From Bacillus sp. MYb209 (lineage in GTDB: Bacteria; Bacillota; Bacilli; Bacillales; Bacillaceae_G): DNA of 64,000 nt. Below the pieces are notes generated by a model. The model saw only the letters and a program-made list of their open reading frames with translations, had not been told where the DNA came from and ran no database searches. Positions 7,031 to 18,975 of the stretch are shown here, piece after piece. The position numbers and the translations under genes are program-made. The stretch's first letter is position 1. The number at the start of each line of letters is the position of its first letter. The stretch lies in the NCBI RefSeq assembly GCF_002975175.1, contig NZ_PCNZ01000012.1:1-64000 (forward strand). The letters are read 5' to 3'.

Positions 7031-8740
7031 TTACGCTTTTAATTTCATTACGATGTCAGCATCTGGTGTTACATATACTGTTTGTTGGTTATCATACGTA
7101 ACGAATCCAAGTTTTGCACCACTCGGTTTTTTAACGTGACGTATTTTAGTGAAATCAACAGGTACAGAGCTAGACTCTTTTGCTTTACTGTAATAAGCGG
7201 CGATTTTTGCAGCTTCCAGTAAAGTTTCTTCAGCAGGTTCTAAAGAACGAATGACAACGTGGGACCCAGGTATGTCTTTCGTATGTAACCAAATTTCATC
7301 ACGACGGGCAAATTTCGTTGTTAAATAATCATTTTGCTTATTGTTTTTACCAACGAAAATCTCTGTACCGTCACTAGCTAAATATTTATCCAATACTGGT
7401 TTTGTAGGTTTTTTCTTTGCGTTTTTCTTCTTACGATTGCGCACATATCCTTCTTCAGCTAGCTCCTCACGAATTTCTTCAATATCTTTTGAAGAAGCAG
7501 CTTCCATTTGTTGAAGTAAGCTATCGAAATAAAGAATTTCTTCATTGGTTTTTTTGATTTGTTCTTCTACAATAACAACTGAATTTTTTGCTTTTTGGTA
7601 CTTTTGGAAATAGCGTTGTGCATTGTCAGATGGTGTTTTTAAAGGATCTAATGTGATTTTTACAGTTCCGCCATTTTCATCGTAATAATTAATGACCTCA
7701 ATATCTTTATCACCTTTTTTCAAAGCGTACATATTGGCTGTAAGCAGCTCTCCAAATAGTTGATATTTATCTGCTTTTCCAGCATCTTGTAATGTTTTTT
7801 CAAGTTTAATAAGTTTTTTCTCATTTTTGTTTTTTTCGTTTTGCATAAAGCGTTCTAAATCGTGAGCCTGTTGTTTTACACGGTCTCGCTCCGCTTTTCC
7901 GAAAAAGAAACGGTCTAACAATTCACTAACAGATGAAAATGTTTTTTCTTTTCCTTGTAAGTGAGAAAGAGGGAATAGGTAAAAGAACTCTTTTCCATTC
8001 GCTGTTATCATTGCTGGCACGTACTGATGTGTTAGCAAAGGTTTTTGCAAGCTGAAGAAAGCTTCAGATAATGCTTTTTCATTTGCCATACCTGCTTTTT
8101 TTACAACTTCTTTTGCAAATAATGGGGAAATTCCCATGAATGCTCCGACAAGTTGTTTGTCCATGTTGCCAGATAAAAAGTCAAGCGGTTTAATAAAATC
8201 ATCTTCTGTTTCGATAAGAAGCGGATTAACTTTATGTTGTGCTGGTGGGGCAACATATTCAGCTCCAGCATATACAGTACGATGTCGGTTTACCGCTAAA
8301 GAAACGTGTTTTAAGCTATCTAAAATAACATTTGTTTTCGTATCTACTAAGATAATATTACTGTGTCGTCCCATTATTTCGATTACTAATGTTTTTACTG
8401 ATTCGTCACCGATTTCATTGCGACCGCGGACTGTAATTTGAATAATACGTTCTAAGTCAATTTGTTCAATTTTTTCAATAAATCCACCTTCTAAATGTTT
8501 GCGAAGAAGCATACAAAACATCGGCGGTAGCGCTGGTGAATCGTAGTTTTGATTTGTTAAGTGCATACGCGCATATGTAGGGTGAGATGAAAGAATCAGC
8601 TTTTGGTTTTTTCCGTTTGCTCGAATATGTAATAAAACTTCATATTTTGAGGGTTGATATATTTTTGAAATTCTTCCTGTTTGAAGAGAATTTGCAATTT
8701 CATGTGTAATTGCTCTTGTAAATAATCCATCGAATGCCAT
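7031..8740 (-). CDS. rqcH: Ribosome quality control factor RqcH (NFACT protein; YloA/FbpA)
   Basis: A 569-residue NFACT-family protein that binds stalled 50S subunits and recruits tRNA-Ala to add C-terminal alanine tails, marking nascent chains for degradation. The NFACT-N domain (1 to about 180) starts [15 protein letters not shown]. Helix-hairpin-helix and coiled-coil regions follow (about 180-430), then the NFACT-R/DUF814 domain (about 445-560), containing [17 protein letters not shown]. Position 97-98 reads Glu-Arg (IDLERII), where the B. subtilis protein, as I recall it, has Asp97-Arg98. It is divergent from the P-ATPase gene. Older annotations call it fibronectin-binding protein. Confidence 0.93.
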   Translation of the reverse strand: MAFDGLFTRAITHEIANSLQTGRISKIYQPSKYEVLLHIRANGKNQKLILSSHPTYARMHLTNQNYDSPALPPMFCMLLRKHLEGGFIEKIEQIDLERIIQITVRGRNEIGDESVKTLVIEIMGRHSNIILVDTKTNVILDSLKHVSLAVNRHRTVYAGAEYVAPPAQHKVNPLLIETEDDFIKPLDFLSGNMDKQLVGAFMGISPLFAKEVVKKAGMANEKALSEAFFSLQKPLLTHQYVPAMITANGKEFFYLFPLSHLQGKEKTFSSVSELLDRFFFGKAERDRVKQQAHDLERFMQNEKNKNEKKLIKLEKTLQDAGKADKYQLFGELLTANMYALKKGDKDIEVINYYDENGGTVKITLDPLKTPSDNAQRYFQKYQKAKNSVVIVEEQIKKTNEEILYFDSLLQQMEAASSKDIEEIREELAEEGYVRNRKKKNAKKKPTKPVLDKYLASDGTEIFVGKNNKQNDYLTTKFARRDEIWLHTKDIPGSHVVIRSLEPAEETLLEAAKIAAYYSKAKESSSVPVDFTKIRHVKKPSGAKLGFVTYDNQQTVYVTPDADIVMKLKA

Positions 8741-8845
8741 GAATGAACACTCCTTTCTAACTAAAAGTTAATTATAGCATTTTTTTGGACGAGGCTGAAT
8801 AAGCTTTCATTAGAGTATGTCTGGAATCAGGAGGTCGATGGCAGG

Positions 8846-11569
8846 ATGAATTGGTATGAAATGCGAGCACATGAAGTGGAGGAAAGAACGAATACGAATG
8901 TGGAGGTAGGTCTTACAGAGCAAGAAGCAGAGGGCCGATTAAAGAAATTTGGTACAAATGAATTGCAAGAAGCAAAGCGGCCTTCTGCGCTTATGGTGTT
9001 TTTAGCGCAATTTAAAGATTTTATGGTACTTGTTTTATTTGGTGCTACAATTATTTCAGCTTTTTTAGGAGAGTATATTGATTCGATTGCAATTGTTGCA
9101 ATTGTTATTATCAATGGTGTCCTCGGTTTCTTTCAAGAGAGGAAAGCTGAAAAATCGTTGGAAGCTTTAAAAGAATTGGCAGCCCCTCAAGTTACTGTAC
9201 TAAGAAATGGGAAGTGGATAAAAGCACCGTCAAAAGCGCTTGTACTAGGTGATATTATTAAGTTTTCTAGTGGTGACCGTATTGGCGCGGATGTTCGCCT
9301 TGTGGAATCTTCAAGTTTATATATTGAAGAATCGGCTCTTACAGGAGAGTCATTGCCTGTACAAAAGAAGGTAGAGGCGTTACAAGGCCAAGATGTTTCA
9401 ATTGGTGATCAAAAAAACATGGCATTTATGGGGACGATGATAACGAGAGGTGCTGGAACAGGGGTAGTCGTAGCGACTGGAATGAATACAGCTATGGGGC
9501 AAATTGCAAATATGTTGCAAAATGCTGAGCAAATGGAAACGCCATTACAAAGAAGATTAGAACAGCTTGGAAAAATTTTAATTATTGTTGCTCTTATTTT
9601 GACGGCTCTTGTTGTACTAGCTGGTGTATATCAAGGGAATGAAGTGTATCACATGTTTTTGGCTGGGGTTTCGCTTGCTGTTGCGGCTATTCCAGAAGGA
9701 TTGCCAGCTATCGTTACGGTTGCGCTATCACTTGGCGTACAGCGTATGATTAAAAAGAGGGCAATTGTGCGAAAGTTGCCAGCTGTAGAAACGTTAGGCT
9801 GTGCTTCTGTTATTTGCTCAGATAAAACAGGAACAATGACACAAAATAAAATGATGGTAACACATATGTGGTCAGGCGGAGAATTGTGGAAAGTAACAGG
9901 TCAAGGCTATGAGCCAACGGGTTCGTTTATGAAAGGTGAAGAAGTAATTGACCCTACTAAGACGAAATCACTGTATCAACTACTTACATTTGGCTGTTTA
10001 TGTAATAATGCGAATGTTATTCAAAAGAAAAAGACGTATGTGTTAGATGGAGATCCAACAGAGGGAGCTCTCGTTGCTGCTGCAATGAAGGCGGGAATAT
10101 CACGTGAAGCTCTTAAAGGAAAGTTTGAAGTCATTCGTGAATTTCCTTTTGATTCAACTAGAAAAATGATGAGTGTTATTGTTCGTGATCGTGAAGGCAA
10201 AAAATTTGTTATTACAAAAGGAGCACCAGATGTTCTTTTGCAAATGAGTCAAACAATTTTGTGGGGAAATAAGCAGCAGTCTTTAAGTGAAATGTATCGA
10301 AAAGAAGTGCAGGCAGCGATTCATAGTTTAGGAAGTCAAGCTTTACGAACGATTGCGGTGGCATTTAAACCGTTAAAAGCTACAGATTCAATTGAACATG
10401 AAAGAGAAGTCGAGCAGGATTTTATGCTTGTTGGAATACAAGGAATGATAGATCCGCCAAGACTAGAAGTGGCGCAAGCGGTGAAAGAGTGTAAGGAAGC
10501 TGGTATTAGAACGGTAATGATTACGGGAGATCATAAAGTGACAGCAATGGCAATTGCGGAACAGCTAGGGGCTTTACCGGCGGGTGGACGCGTTGTTGAA
10601 GGTGTAGAACTTGCGAATATGGATGTAGAGGCATTAGAAGATATTGTAGAAGATACGTATGTATTCGCTCGTGTGTCTCCTGAGCATAAATTGAAAATTG
10701 TTAAGGCGCTGCAAAATAAGGGGCATATAGTAGCTATGACAGGTGATGGAGTGAACGATGCTCCAGCTATTAAAACAGCTGATATAGGGATTGCGATGGG
10801 AATTACAGGGACAGATGTTGCAAAAGAAGCTTCTTCACTTGTGTTGTTAGATGATAACTTTGCTACGATTAAATCGGCGATTAAAGAAGGTAGAAACATA
10901 TATGAAAATATTCGGAAGTTTATTCGGTATTTGTTAGCATCTAACGTTGGTGAAATTTTAGTTATGTTATTTGCGATGTTACTTGCACTGCCATTGCCGA
11001 TGGTTCCAATTCAAATTTTATGGGTGAACTTAGTTACTGACGGTTTACCAGCGATGGCATTAGGTTTGGATAAGGCTGAAGGAGATGTGATGAAGAGAAC
11101 ACCACGCCATCCGAAAGAAGGGGTGTTCGCTAGAGGGCTTGCGTGGAAAATTATAAGTCGTGGTTTTCTAATCGGAGCAGTGACATTAGTAGCGTTTATT
11201 ATTGCATTTAACCAGCATCCGAATGAATTGAAGTATGCACAAACGGTAGCCTTCGCAACATTAGTACTGGCTCAGCTTATTCATGTATTTGATTGTCGTA
11301 GTGAACATTCTATATTTCACCGCAACCCGTTTGGCAATATATATTTAGTAGGGGCGGTTATTATTTCTTTACTGTTAATGCTTGTAGTTATATATTATCC
11401 ACCATTACAGCCGATTTTTAGCACAATGCCGATACAAGCACGAGATTGGTTGTTAATTGGGGGATTATCATCTATTCCGACCTTCTTATTAGTAGGATCC
11501 TTATTAACAAGAAAAAAGGAGAAAAAGAAAAAGCCACTGTTATATAAGAAGGGATTAAACTTGAAATAG
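8846..11569 (+). CDS. Ca2+-type P-type ATPase (YloB, P2A/SERCA-like)
   Basis: A 907-residue membrane pump with about ten membrane segments. The A-domain motif TGES lies in [10 protein letters not shown]. The phosphorylated Asp326 is in [11 protein letters not shown], and the hinge motif TGDGVNDAP follows. Transport-site signatures of Ca2+ pumps are present: [11 protein letters not shown] in M4 and [11 protein letters not shown] in M6. The family exports Ca2+ (or Mn2+) from the cytoplasm at the cost of ATP, and in B. subtilis the orthologue is sporulation-associated. The ribosome binding site AGGAGGT lies about 11 bases before ATG 8846. The gene is divergent from rqcH and followed by a terminator. 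Confidence 0.92.
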   Translation: MNWYEMRAHEVEERTNTNVEVGLTEQEAEGRLKKFGTNELQEAKRPSALMVFLAQFKDFMVLVLFGATIISAFLGEYIDSIAIVAIVIINGVLGFFQERKAEKSLEALKELAAPQVTVLRNGKWIKAPSKALVLGDIIKFSSGDRIGADVRLVESSSLYIEESALTGESLPVQKKVEALQGQDVSIGDQKNMAFMGTMITRGAGTGVVVATGMNTAMGQIANMLQNAEQMETPLQRRLEQLGKILIIVALILTALVVLAGVYQGNEVYHMFLAGVSLAVAAIPEGLPAIVTVALSLGVQRMIKKRAIVRKLPAVETLGCASVICSDKTGTMTQNKMMVTHMWSGGELWKVTGQGYEPTGSFMKGEEVIDPTKTKSLYQLLTFGCLCNNANVIQKKKTYVLDGDPTEGALVAAAMKAGISREALKGKFEVIREFPFDSTRKMMSVIVRDREGKKFVITKGAPDVLLQMSQTILWGNKQQSLSEMYRKEVQAAIHSLGSQALRTIAVAFKPLKATDSIEHEREVEQDFMLVGIQGMIDPPRLEVAQAVKECKEAGIRTVMITGDHKVTAMAIAEQLGALPAGGRVVEGVELANMDVEALEDIVEDTYVFARVSPEHKLKIVKALQNKGHIVAMTGDGVNDAPAIKTADIGIAMGITGTDVAKEASSLVLLDDNFATIKSAIKEGRNIYENIRKFIRYLLASNVGEILVMLFAMLLALPLPMVPIQILWVNLVTDGLPAMALGLDKAEGDVMKRTPRHPKEGVFARGLAWKIISRGFLIGAVTLVAFIIAFNQHPNELKYAQTVAFATLVLAQLIHVFDCRSEHSIFHRNPFGNIYLVGAVIISLLLMLVVIYYPPLQPIFSTMPIQARDWLLIGGLSSIPTFLLVGSLLTRKKEKKKKPLLYKKGLNLK

Positions 11570-11601
11570 TCAATGATATGAAAATATGATATAATTTACA
11601 G

Positions 11602-11636
11602 AAGGTAGTAGAGTTGCATCTCTATTACCTTTTTCA
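11602..11636 (+). terminator. Terminator after the P-ATPase gene
   Basis: Stem AAGGTAGTAGAG (11602-11613) pairs with CTCTATTACCTT (11620-11631), followed by TTTTC. It lies 33 bases past the ATPase stop and 33 bases before yloC. Confidence 0.85.
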
Positions 11637-11668
11637 TTGAGTTATTTCATGGCTTGGATGTGATAAAG

Positions 11669-12544
11669 ATGATTTGTAGTATGACAGGATTTGGAAGGTC
11701 GAAGGTAGAAAACGATACTTTTCAAATAACAGTAGAAATGAAGTCGGTGAACCATCGTTTTTTAGAAATGAGTATTCGGCTTCCGAAGCAAATGATGGTG
11801 TTTGAAGACAAGATTCGTAAAATAATTGCAAAGCAAGTTCGCCGTGGACGTATTGAAGTGTCTATTAGTATAACAGGTGAAGGGCTTGTTGAAAGAAAAT
11901 TAACTGTGAATTGGGAAATTCTTGAACAGTACCAATCCATTATGGAAGATATAAAAGGAAAATTTCAATTACAAGATTCTATTACACTTCAACAGCTAAT
12001 GGGAATGCCGGAAGTAACGGCAGTTGAAGAAATAGAAAATGTAAATGAACAATTTGAAACCGGTTTATATGAGGCTGTTCGCCAAGCTGCTCATATGTTG
12101 AAAACGATGAGAGATGGCGAAGGAGAACGATTACATAAAGATATAGCATATCGTTTGCAAGAGATTCATAATTGTGTAAATGCAATTATTCCACATGCAC
12201 CAATGGTTACACAAAAATATCGTGAACGATTAGAAAATCGCTTAAAAGAATTACATAACCAAGATTTAGATGAACAACGATTGTTGACCGAAGTAGCAAT
12301 ATTTGCAGAGCGTTCAGATATTCACGAAGAATTAGTTCGATTACAAAGTCATTTAGATCAATTTCATGAAGCACTGCAAATTACAGAGCCTGTTGGAAGG
12401 AAAATGGACTTCATCGTGCAAGAGATGCATAGGGAAGTTAATACGATAGGTTCTAAGGCAAATGACTTAACAATTTCAAAATATGTCGTAGAAATGAAAA
12501 ATAACCTTGAAAAAATTCGTGAACAAGTACAAAATATTGAGTAG
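11669..12544 (+). CDS. yloC: YicC/YloC-family endoribonuclease
   Basis: A 291-residue cytoplasmic protein. The ATG at 11669 is chosen because the family begins MI-x-SMTGFG (here MICSMTGFGRS); a TTG at 11654 is open in frame but unlikely. The N-terminal YicC domain covers about residues 3-155. The C-terminal DUF1732 region (about 205-291) carries the hallmark GRKMDFIVQEMHREVNTIGSKAND. Recent work on the E. coli and B. subtilis proteins shows endoribonuclease activity; this is family knowledge. It leads the remA-gmk-rpoZ cluster. Confidence 0.9.
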   Translation: MICSMTGFGRSKVENDTFQITVEMKSVNHRFLEMSIRLPKQMMVFEDKIRKIIAKQVRRGRIEVSISITGEGLVERKLTVNWEILEQYQSIMEDIKGKFQLQDSITLQQLMGMPEVTAVEEIENVNEQFETGLYEAVRQAAHMLKTMRDGEGERLHKDIAYRLQEIHNCVNAIIPHAPMVTQKYRERLENRLKELHNQDLDEQRLLTEVAIFAERSDIHEELVRLQSHLDQFHEALQITEPVGRKMDFIVQEMHREVNTIGSKANDLTISKYVVEMKNNLEKIREQVQNIE

Positions 12545-12611
12545 CTTTCAAAAAATATATAAAGTTATACGTGGTGGAGAAATCGGATAGACTTACTAGG
12601 AGGCGCAAACT

Positions 12612-13506
<895 letters not shown>

Positions 13507-13508
13507 TT

Positions 13509-13721
13509 ATGTTAAATCCATCAATTGACTCATTATTAACAAAAATCGATTCTAAATATACACTTGTAACAGTAGCTGCAAAGCGTGCACGTGAAATGCA
13601 AATTGCTGACAATTGTGTTATTGAAAAGCCTGTTTCTTATAAATGTGTAGGTAAAGCATTAGAAGAAATCGATTTAGAAGTATTAAAATATATACCAAGC
13701 GATGACACAATAATTGATTAA
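13509..13721 (+). CDS. rpoZ: RNA polymerase omega subunit
   Basis: A 70-residue subunit that binds the beta' C-terminal region and helps polymerase assembly. The core motif [16 protein letters not shown] (about residues 19-34) is the omega signature. The overlap-close spacing to gmk (2 bases) and the ribosome binding site GGAGGG before it imply translational coupling. A terminator follows at 13776. Confidence 0.94.
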   Translation: MLNPSIDSLLTKIDSKYTLVTVAAKRAREMQIADNCVIEKPVSYKCVGKALEEIDLEVLKYIPSDDTIID

Positions 13722-13775
13722 GACATTCTTTTCGACAAATTAAAACATAGACTTTATAATTTTCTATGTAACGGT

Positions 13776-13810
13776 AACAACCTATTTACAAGTAGGTTGT
13801 TATTTTTTTA
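13776..13810 (+). terminator. Terminator after rpoZ
   Basis: Stem AACAACCTA/TAGGTTGTT followed by ATTTTTTT. It ends the yloC-remA-gmk-rpoZ unit; coaBC begins about 110 bases later. Confidence 0.9.
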
Positions 13811-13918
13811 CGATAGGGATGAAAAGGAATCGAAAAAGACGGAACGAAATACTGGTACTGACGAGCTGAAAATTCTATTTCAGTAGAATAAGTTTGAAAA
13901 AGAAAGAGGACGAGTCAT

Positions 13919-15124
13919 ATGCTAAAAGGGAAAAAGATACTTCTATGTGTAACAGGAGGCATTGCAGTTTTTAAAGCGGCTGCGTTAACAAGTAAATTGA
14001 CACAAGCTGGCGCTCTTGTAAAAGTAATGATGAGTGAGTCGGCAATGAAGTTTGTTACGCCTCTTACATTTCAAGCACTTTCTCGCCATGATGTATATAC
14101 GGATACGTTTGATGAGAGAGACTCGGCTGTTATTGCTCATATTGATTTAGCGGATTGGGCAGATGTTGTACTTGTTGCACCTGCTACAGCTAATTGCATT
14201 GGAAAGTTAGCTGGCGGTATTGCTGATGATATGATTACAACTACTTTGTTAGCTACTACAGCTCCAGTGTGGATTGCACCGGCTATGAATGTGCATATGT
14301 ATGAAAATAAAATTGTTCAAAAAAACATGATGACGTTAAAAACATTAGGATATACATTTATTGAGCCTGGGGAAGGTTTTTTAGCATGTGGTTATGTAGC
14401 AAAAGGAAGACTGGAAGAACCTGAAGCGATTATTGGACGATTAGAAGAGGCTTTCTCAGAACAAAAACCATTGCAAGGAAAACGAATATTAATAACAGCT
14501 GGACCGACACGTGAAAAGATTGATCCGGTTCGTTTTATGACGAATTTTTCTTCTGGAAAGATGGGGTATGCGATCGCAGAAGTTGCAGCAGGCTTAGGTG
14601 CTGATGTCATACTTGTGTCAGGACCGACAGCATTAGAGTCACCATTACATGTCACAACAATACAAGTAGAATCTGCACAAGATATGTTAGAGGCAGTCCT
14701 TCAACATTATCATAATGTGGATGTTGTCATCAAAACAGCAGCCGTTGCAGATTACCGTCCGAAATATGTTCATGATAATAAAATGAAAAAGAAAAATGGC
14801 GGTGCTGTAATTGAATTAGAAAGAACAGTGGATATTTTAAAAACGTTAGGTGAGAAGAAGGACCGACAGTTACTTATCGGTTTTGCAGCTGAAACGACAA
14901 ACATAGAGGAATACGCAACGAGAAAATTACGTGAGAAAAATGCAAATATGATTGTTGCGAATGACGTGAAAGCTCAAGGAGCTGGGTTTGGTACGGATAC
15001 AAATATTGTGACAATGTATAGAAAAGATGGAGAAATTATTGAGCTGCCACTTTTAACGAAGAAAGAAGTGGCTCGTGAAATATTAAAGCAAATAGAAATG
15101 ATGTTAGAAGATGATTGTGTATGA
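13919..15124 (+). CDS. coaBC: Bifunctional CoaBC (phosphopantothenoylcysteine synthetase/decarboxylase)
   Basis: A 401-residue two-domain coenzyme A enzyme. The N-terminal flavoprotein CoaC domain (1 to about 180) has the substrate-binding PAMNVHM motif and the catalytic Cys in FLACGYVAKGRLEEP. The C-terminal CoaB domain (about 185-400) starts ITAGPTREKIDPVRFMTNFSSGKMG and joins cysteine to phosphopantothenate using CTP. The stop codon overlaps the priA start by four bases (ATGA), indicating translational coupling. Confidence 0.95.
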   Translation: MLKGKKILLCVTGGIAVFKAAALTSKLTQAGALVKVMMSESAMKFVTPLTFQALSRHDVYTDTFDERDSAVIAHIDLADWADVVLVAPATANCIGKLAGGIADDMITTTLLATTAPVWIAPAMNVHMYENKIVQKNMMTLKTLGYTFIEPGEGFLACGYVAKGRLEEPEAIIGRLEEAFSEQKPLQGKRILITAGPTREKIDPVRFMTNFSSGKMGYAIAEVAAGLGADVILVSGPTALESPLHVTTIQVESAQDMLEAVLQHYHNVDVVIKTAAVADYRPKYVHDNKMKKKNGGAVIELERTVDILKTLGEKKDRQLLIGFAAETTNIEEYATRKLREKNANMIVANDVKAQGAGFGTDTNIVTMYRKDGEIIELPLLTKKEVAREILKQIEMMLEDDCV

Positions 15125-17526
15125 AGTTTGCAAGTGTAATTGTTGATGTACCTGCACGTCAAACAGATCGACCGTTTGATTATATTATCCCTAAAAAATG
15201 GGAAGATATCGTGCAAACAGGAATGCGTGTAGTAGTCCCATTCGGTCCGAGGAAATTGCAAGGTTTTATTATTGGCATAAAGGATTCGGTTGACCTAGAA
15301 AGTAAAAAGTTAAAAGCATTGTATGAAATATTAGATGTCACTCCGGTTTTAAATGATGAATTATTGAAGCTTGGGTATTGGCTTACAAGTGAAACGTTAT
15401 GTTATATGATTTCAGCTTTTCAGGTGATGCTTCCGACGGCGATAAAAGCAACATATAAAAAGCGTCTGCAACTTCGTAACCAAGAAGAAGTAGCGCCAGA
15501 AATTCTTTCTTTATTTCAAGGGAAGGAAACGATAGATTGGGAAGCTATCGAAGCGCAGCCGCACCTATATCGCACTATTCAACAAGAAATTAAAAATGGT
15601 ACGACTGAAGTAGTTTATCAAGTAAAGGATAAAGTGCAGAAGAAGAAACAAAGAGTAGTTCAACCGGAGTTGCCGGCAGATAAATTGGAATTAGCAGCAT
15701 TTGAACTGAAAAGCAAAAAACAACAAGACGTACTCTATTATTTTGTAGAAAACTACAAAAGTGTACCGTTAAAAAATTTAACAGAAGAATTTCAAATAAC
15801 AGATGCTCCAATAAAAGCACTTGTTAAAAAGGGTCTAATCTCAGAAAAGTATGTAGAAGTATACCGGAATCCGTATGACGATGATGATTTTGAACAAACG
15901 AAACCATTTCCGCTTACTGAGGAACAAAAACAAGTAATTACACCGATTATGTCATCAATTACAAATGAAACTTACAATCCATTTTTACTATATGGTGTTA
16001 CAGGAAGTGGTAAGACTGAAGTGTATTTACAATCTATAGCAGCGGTGTTGAAGAAAGGAAAAGAAGCAATTGTACTTGTTCCTGAAATTGCGCTAACGCC
16101 CCAGATGGTAGAGCGCTTTAAAGGTAGGTTCGGTTCGCAAGTTGCAGTTCTTCACAGTGCGCTTTCTGTTGGCGAGAAATATGATGAATGGCGAAAGATA
16201 TTAAGAAAAGAAGTGAAAGTTGTAGTTGGTGCGCGTTCAGCTATTTTTGCTCCATTTGAAAATTTAGGAATCATTATTATTGATGAAGAGCATGAATCAA
16301 GTTATAAGCAAGAGGATAACCCAAAGTATCATGCAAGAGATGTAGCAGTGTGGAGAGGACAATACCATAAGTGTCCAATCGTTCTCGGAAGTGCAACGCC
16401 GACACTTGAATCGTTTGCTAGAGCGAAAAAAGGTGTCTATGGGTTGCTTACAATGGAAAAACGTATGAACAAACAAGCTTTGCCGACTGTAGAAATTGTT
16501 GATATGCGTGAAGAGCTTCGTGATGGAAATCGCTCAATGTTTTCAAAGGCACTGCATGAAAAAATAGCAGATCGATTAGAAAAGAAAGAACAAATGGTTC
16601 TCTTTTTAAATAGAAGGGGTCATTCTACGTTTGTGATGTGCCGTGATTGTGGGTATGTCGTACAATGTCCGCATTGTGATATTTCGTTGACATATCACAA
16701 AATGAACCATCGTTTAAAATGTCATTATTGTAGTCATGAGGAAAATATGCCAACGGAGTGTCCTGCTTGTAATAGTGCGTATATTCGTTTCTTTGGTACA
16801 GGGACGCAAAAGGTTGAAGAAGAAATCACAAAACTATTCCCTGAAGCGCGGGTCATTCGAATGGATGTGGATACAACAAGCCGTAAAGGAATGCATGAAA
16901 AATTATTAAAGGCGTTTGGTGAAGAGAAAGCAGATATATTACTTGGAACACAAATGATTGCAAAAGGGCTTGATTTTCCGAAGGTGACGCTTGTTGGGGT
17001 TTTAACGGCGGATACGATGCTTCATCTACCTGATTTTCGGGCGAGTGAAAAGACATATCAGCTATTGACACAAGTGAGTGGACGTGCAGGAAGACATGAA
17101 TTGCCAGGGGAAGTTGTAATTCAAACGTATACGCCGGAACATTACAGTGTAGAATTAGCAAAGAATCAACAATATGATGTATTTTATGAGCAAGAAATGC
17201 AAATGAGGCGAATGAGACAATATCCGCCATATTACTACGTTGTACTTGTAACTGTATCTCATCCGGAATTATTAAAGGCAGTCCAAGTGACGGAAAAAAT
17301 TGTCGGTCATTTACGAACGCAGTGTTCAAGGCAAACAATGGTGTTAGGGCCAGTTGCTTCAGCAATTCCAAGGATAAAAGATAGATATCGTTACCAATGC
17401 ATGATAAAATACAAACGGGAACCAAACTTAAAGAACGTGCTCAAAATGGTAAATGAACATTATCAAGCAGAAATGCAAAAAGAGCTACAAATCTCAATTG
17501 ATTTTAATCCAACAATGTTAATGTAG
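15121..17526 (+). CDS. priA: Primosomal replication restart helicase PriA
   Basis: An 801-residue 3'-5' helicase that reloads replisomes at collapsed forks. The DNA-binding domains occupy about residues 1-250. The helicase core has Walker A GVTGSGKTEVY, Walker B IIIDEEHESSYKQ (DEEH) and later motifs through VSGRAGR. Eight zinc-binding cysteines lie in CRDCGYVVQCPHC and CHYCSHEENMPTECPAC. ATG 15121 within the ATGA overlap with coaBC is preferred over TTG 15115, which lies further inside coaBC. Confidence 0.95.
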   Translation: MKFASVIVDVPARQTDRPFDYIIPKKWEDIVQTGMRVVVPFGPRKLQGFIIGIKDSVDLESKKLKALYEILDVTPVLNDELLKLGYWLTSETLCYMISAFQVMLPTAIKATYKKRLQLRNQEEVAPEILSLFQGKETIDWEAIEAQPHLYRTIQQEIKNGTTEVVYQVKDKVQKKKQRVVQPELPADKLELAAFELKSKKQQDVLYYFVENYKSVPLKNLTEEFQITDAPIKALVKKGLISEKYVEVYRNPYDDDDFEQTKPFPLTEEQKQVITPIMSSITNETYNPFLLYGVTGSGKTEVYLQSIAAVLKKGKEAIVLVPEIALTPQMVERFKGRFGSQVAVLHSALSVGEKYDEWRKILRKEVKVVVGARSAIFAPFENLGIIIIDEEHESSYKQEDNPKYHARDVAVWRGQYHKCPIVLGSATPTLESFARAKKGVYGLLTMEKRMNKQALPTVEIVDMREELRDGNRSMFSKALHEKIADRLEKKEQMVLFLNRRGHSTFVMCRDCGYVVQCPHCDISLTYHKMNHRLKCHYCSHEENMPTECPACNSAYIRFFGTGTQKVEEEITKLFPEARVIRMDVDTTSRKGMHEKLLKAFGEEKADILLGTQMIAKGLDFPKVTLVGVLTADTMLHLPDFRASEKTYQLLTQVSGRAGRHELPGEVVIQTYTPEHYSVELAKNQQYDVFYEQEMQMRRMRQYPPYYYVVLVTVSHPELLKAVQVTEKIVGHLRTQCSRQTMVLGPVASAIPRIKDRYRYQCMIKYKREPNLKNVLKMVNEHYQAEMQKELQISIDFNPTMLM

Positions 17527-17537
17527 CGGAGGGAAAT

Positions 17538-18008
17538 ATGGCAGTTTTAGAAATTGTAAAGCATCCAAATGAAGTGTTAGAAACACCATGCGAAAGAGTA
17601 ATTGACTTTGATAAAAAGTTAGTAAAATTGTTAAAAGATATGCATGAAACAATGTTAATTGCAGACGGTGTTGGTCTAGCTGCGCCACAAGTAGGTGTAA
17701 GCTTACAAGTTGCTGTTGTTGATATAGGTGATGATACGGGTAAAATTGAATTAATTAATCCTGTTATTTTAGAAAAACGTGGTGAACAAGTAGGTCCCGA
17801 AGGCTGCTTAAGCTTTCCGGGACTTTATGGTGAAGTGGAGCGTGCAGATTACATTAAAGTACGTGCGCAAAATCGTCGCGGTAAAATATTTTTATTAGAA
17901 GCGGATGACTTCTTAGCGCGTGCAATTCAGCATGAAATCGATCATTTACACGGTGTTTTATTTACATCTAAAGTGAAAAGATATTATGAAGCAGGCGAAT
18001 TAGAATAG
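17538..18008 (+). CDS. def: Peptide deformylase
   Basis: A 156-residue Fe/Zn hydrolase that removes the formyl group from new polypeptides. All three family motifs are present: GVGLAAPQVG (near residue 45), EGCLSFPG with the metal Cys (near 92), and QHEIDHLHG with the two metal His and catalytic Glu (near 134). It lies between priA and fmt. Fmt adds the formyl group and Def removes it, so the pair forms one formylation cycle. Confidence 0.95.
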   Translation: MAVLEIVKHPNEVLETPCERVIDFDKKLVKLLKDMHETMLIADGVGLAAPQVGVSLQVAVVDIGDDTGKIELINPVILEKRGEQVGPEGCLSFPGLYGEVERADYIKVRAQNRRGKIFLLEADDFLARAIQHEIDHLHGVLFTSKVKRYYEAGELE

Positions 18009-18030
18009 GTTTAAAAGGAGCGGTTTTTGA

Positions 18031-18975
18031 ATGATGAAAGTAGTATTTATGGGGACACCGGACTTTTCTGTGCCGGTGCTTCGTCGTTTTATCGAGGACG
18101 GATATGACGTAGTTGGTGTTGTAACGCAACCTGATCGTCCAGTTGGTAGAAAAAAGGTTTTAACACCTACTCCTGTTAAAGTAGAAGCGGAGAAACATGG
18201 TATTCCAGTATTACAGCCGTTAAAAATTCGTGAAAAAGACGAATATGAAAAAGTATTAGCACTAGAGCCAGACTTAATTGTAACAGCGGCATTTGGACAA
18301 ATCGTACCGAATGAAATTTTAGAAGCGCCAAAGTATGGATGTATTAATGTCCACGCGTCATTACTTCCAGAACTTCGCGGTGGTGCACCAATTCATTATG
18401 CGATCATGGAAGGTAAAGAGAAAACAGGTATTACAATTATGTATATGGTAGAAAAATTAGATGCTGGCGATATATTAACGCAAGTAGAAGTAGAAATTGA
18501 AGAGCGTGAAACAACAGGTTCATTATTTGATAAGTTAAGTGAAGCAGGAGCACACCTTTTATCTAAAACGGTTCCTTTACTAATTCAGGGTAAACTAGAA
18601 CCAATTAAACAAAGTGAAGCTGAAGTGACGTTTGCATATAATATTAAACGTGAGCAAGAGATAATTGATTGGACAAAAACAGGTGAAGAAGTATACAATC
18701 ACATTCGCGGATTGAATCCATGGCCAGTTGCTTATACGACTTTGGCAGGACAAGTTATTAAAGTATGGTGGGGAGAGAAAGTCTCTATTACAGAGAAAGC
18801 TGAACCAGGTACAATAGTAGCTCTTGAAGAAGATGGATTTGTTGTTGCAACAGGGAATGAGACAGGCGTTAAAATCACTGAATTGCAACCATCTGGTAAA
18901 AAGCGTATGAGTTGTTCACAATTTTTACGTGGAACAAAACCTGAAATTGGTACGAAGTTAGGAGAAAATGCATGA
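18031..18975 (+). CDS. fmt: Methionyl-tRNA formyltransferase
   Basis: A 314-residue enzyme that formylates initiator Met-tRNA with 10-formyl-THF. The catalytic segment [18 protein letters not shown] carries the Asn and His of the family, and the conserved Asp lies in LDAGDIL. The tRNA-binding C-terminal domain covers about 205-314. The AAAGGAG site favours ATG 18031 (start MMK), though ATG 18034 is possible. Its last codons overlap rsmB by four bases (ATGA). Confidence 0.95.
   Translation: MMKVVFMGTPDFSVPVLRRFIEDGYDVVGVVTQPDRPVGRKKVLTPTPVKVEAEKHGIPVLQPLKIREKDEYEKVLALEPDLIVTAAFGQIVPNEILEAPKYGCINVHASLLPELRGGAPIHYAIMEGKEKTGITIMYMVEKLDAGDILTQVEVEIEERETTGSLFDKLSEAGAHLLSKTVPLLIQGKLEPIKQSEAEVTFAYNIKREQEIIDWTKTGEEVYNHIRGLNPWPVAYTTLAGQVIKVWWGEKVSITEKAEPGTIVALEEDGFVVATGNETGVKITELQPSGKKRMSCSQFLRGTKPEIGTKLGENA

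Noticed and set aside
10531-10899. 122-codon frame opposite the P-ATPase
   Set aside because: It is a Ser/Thr/Pro-rich mirror of the coding strand with no start signal, as are many similar antisense frames in this window.
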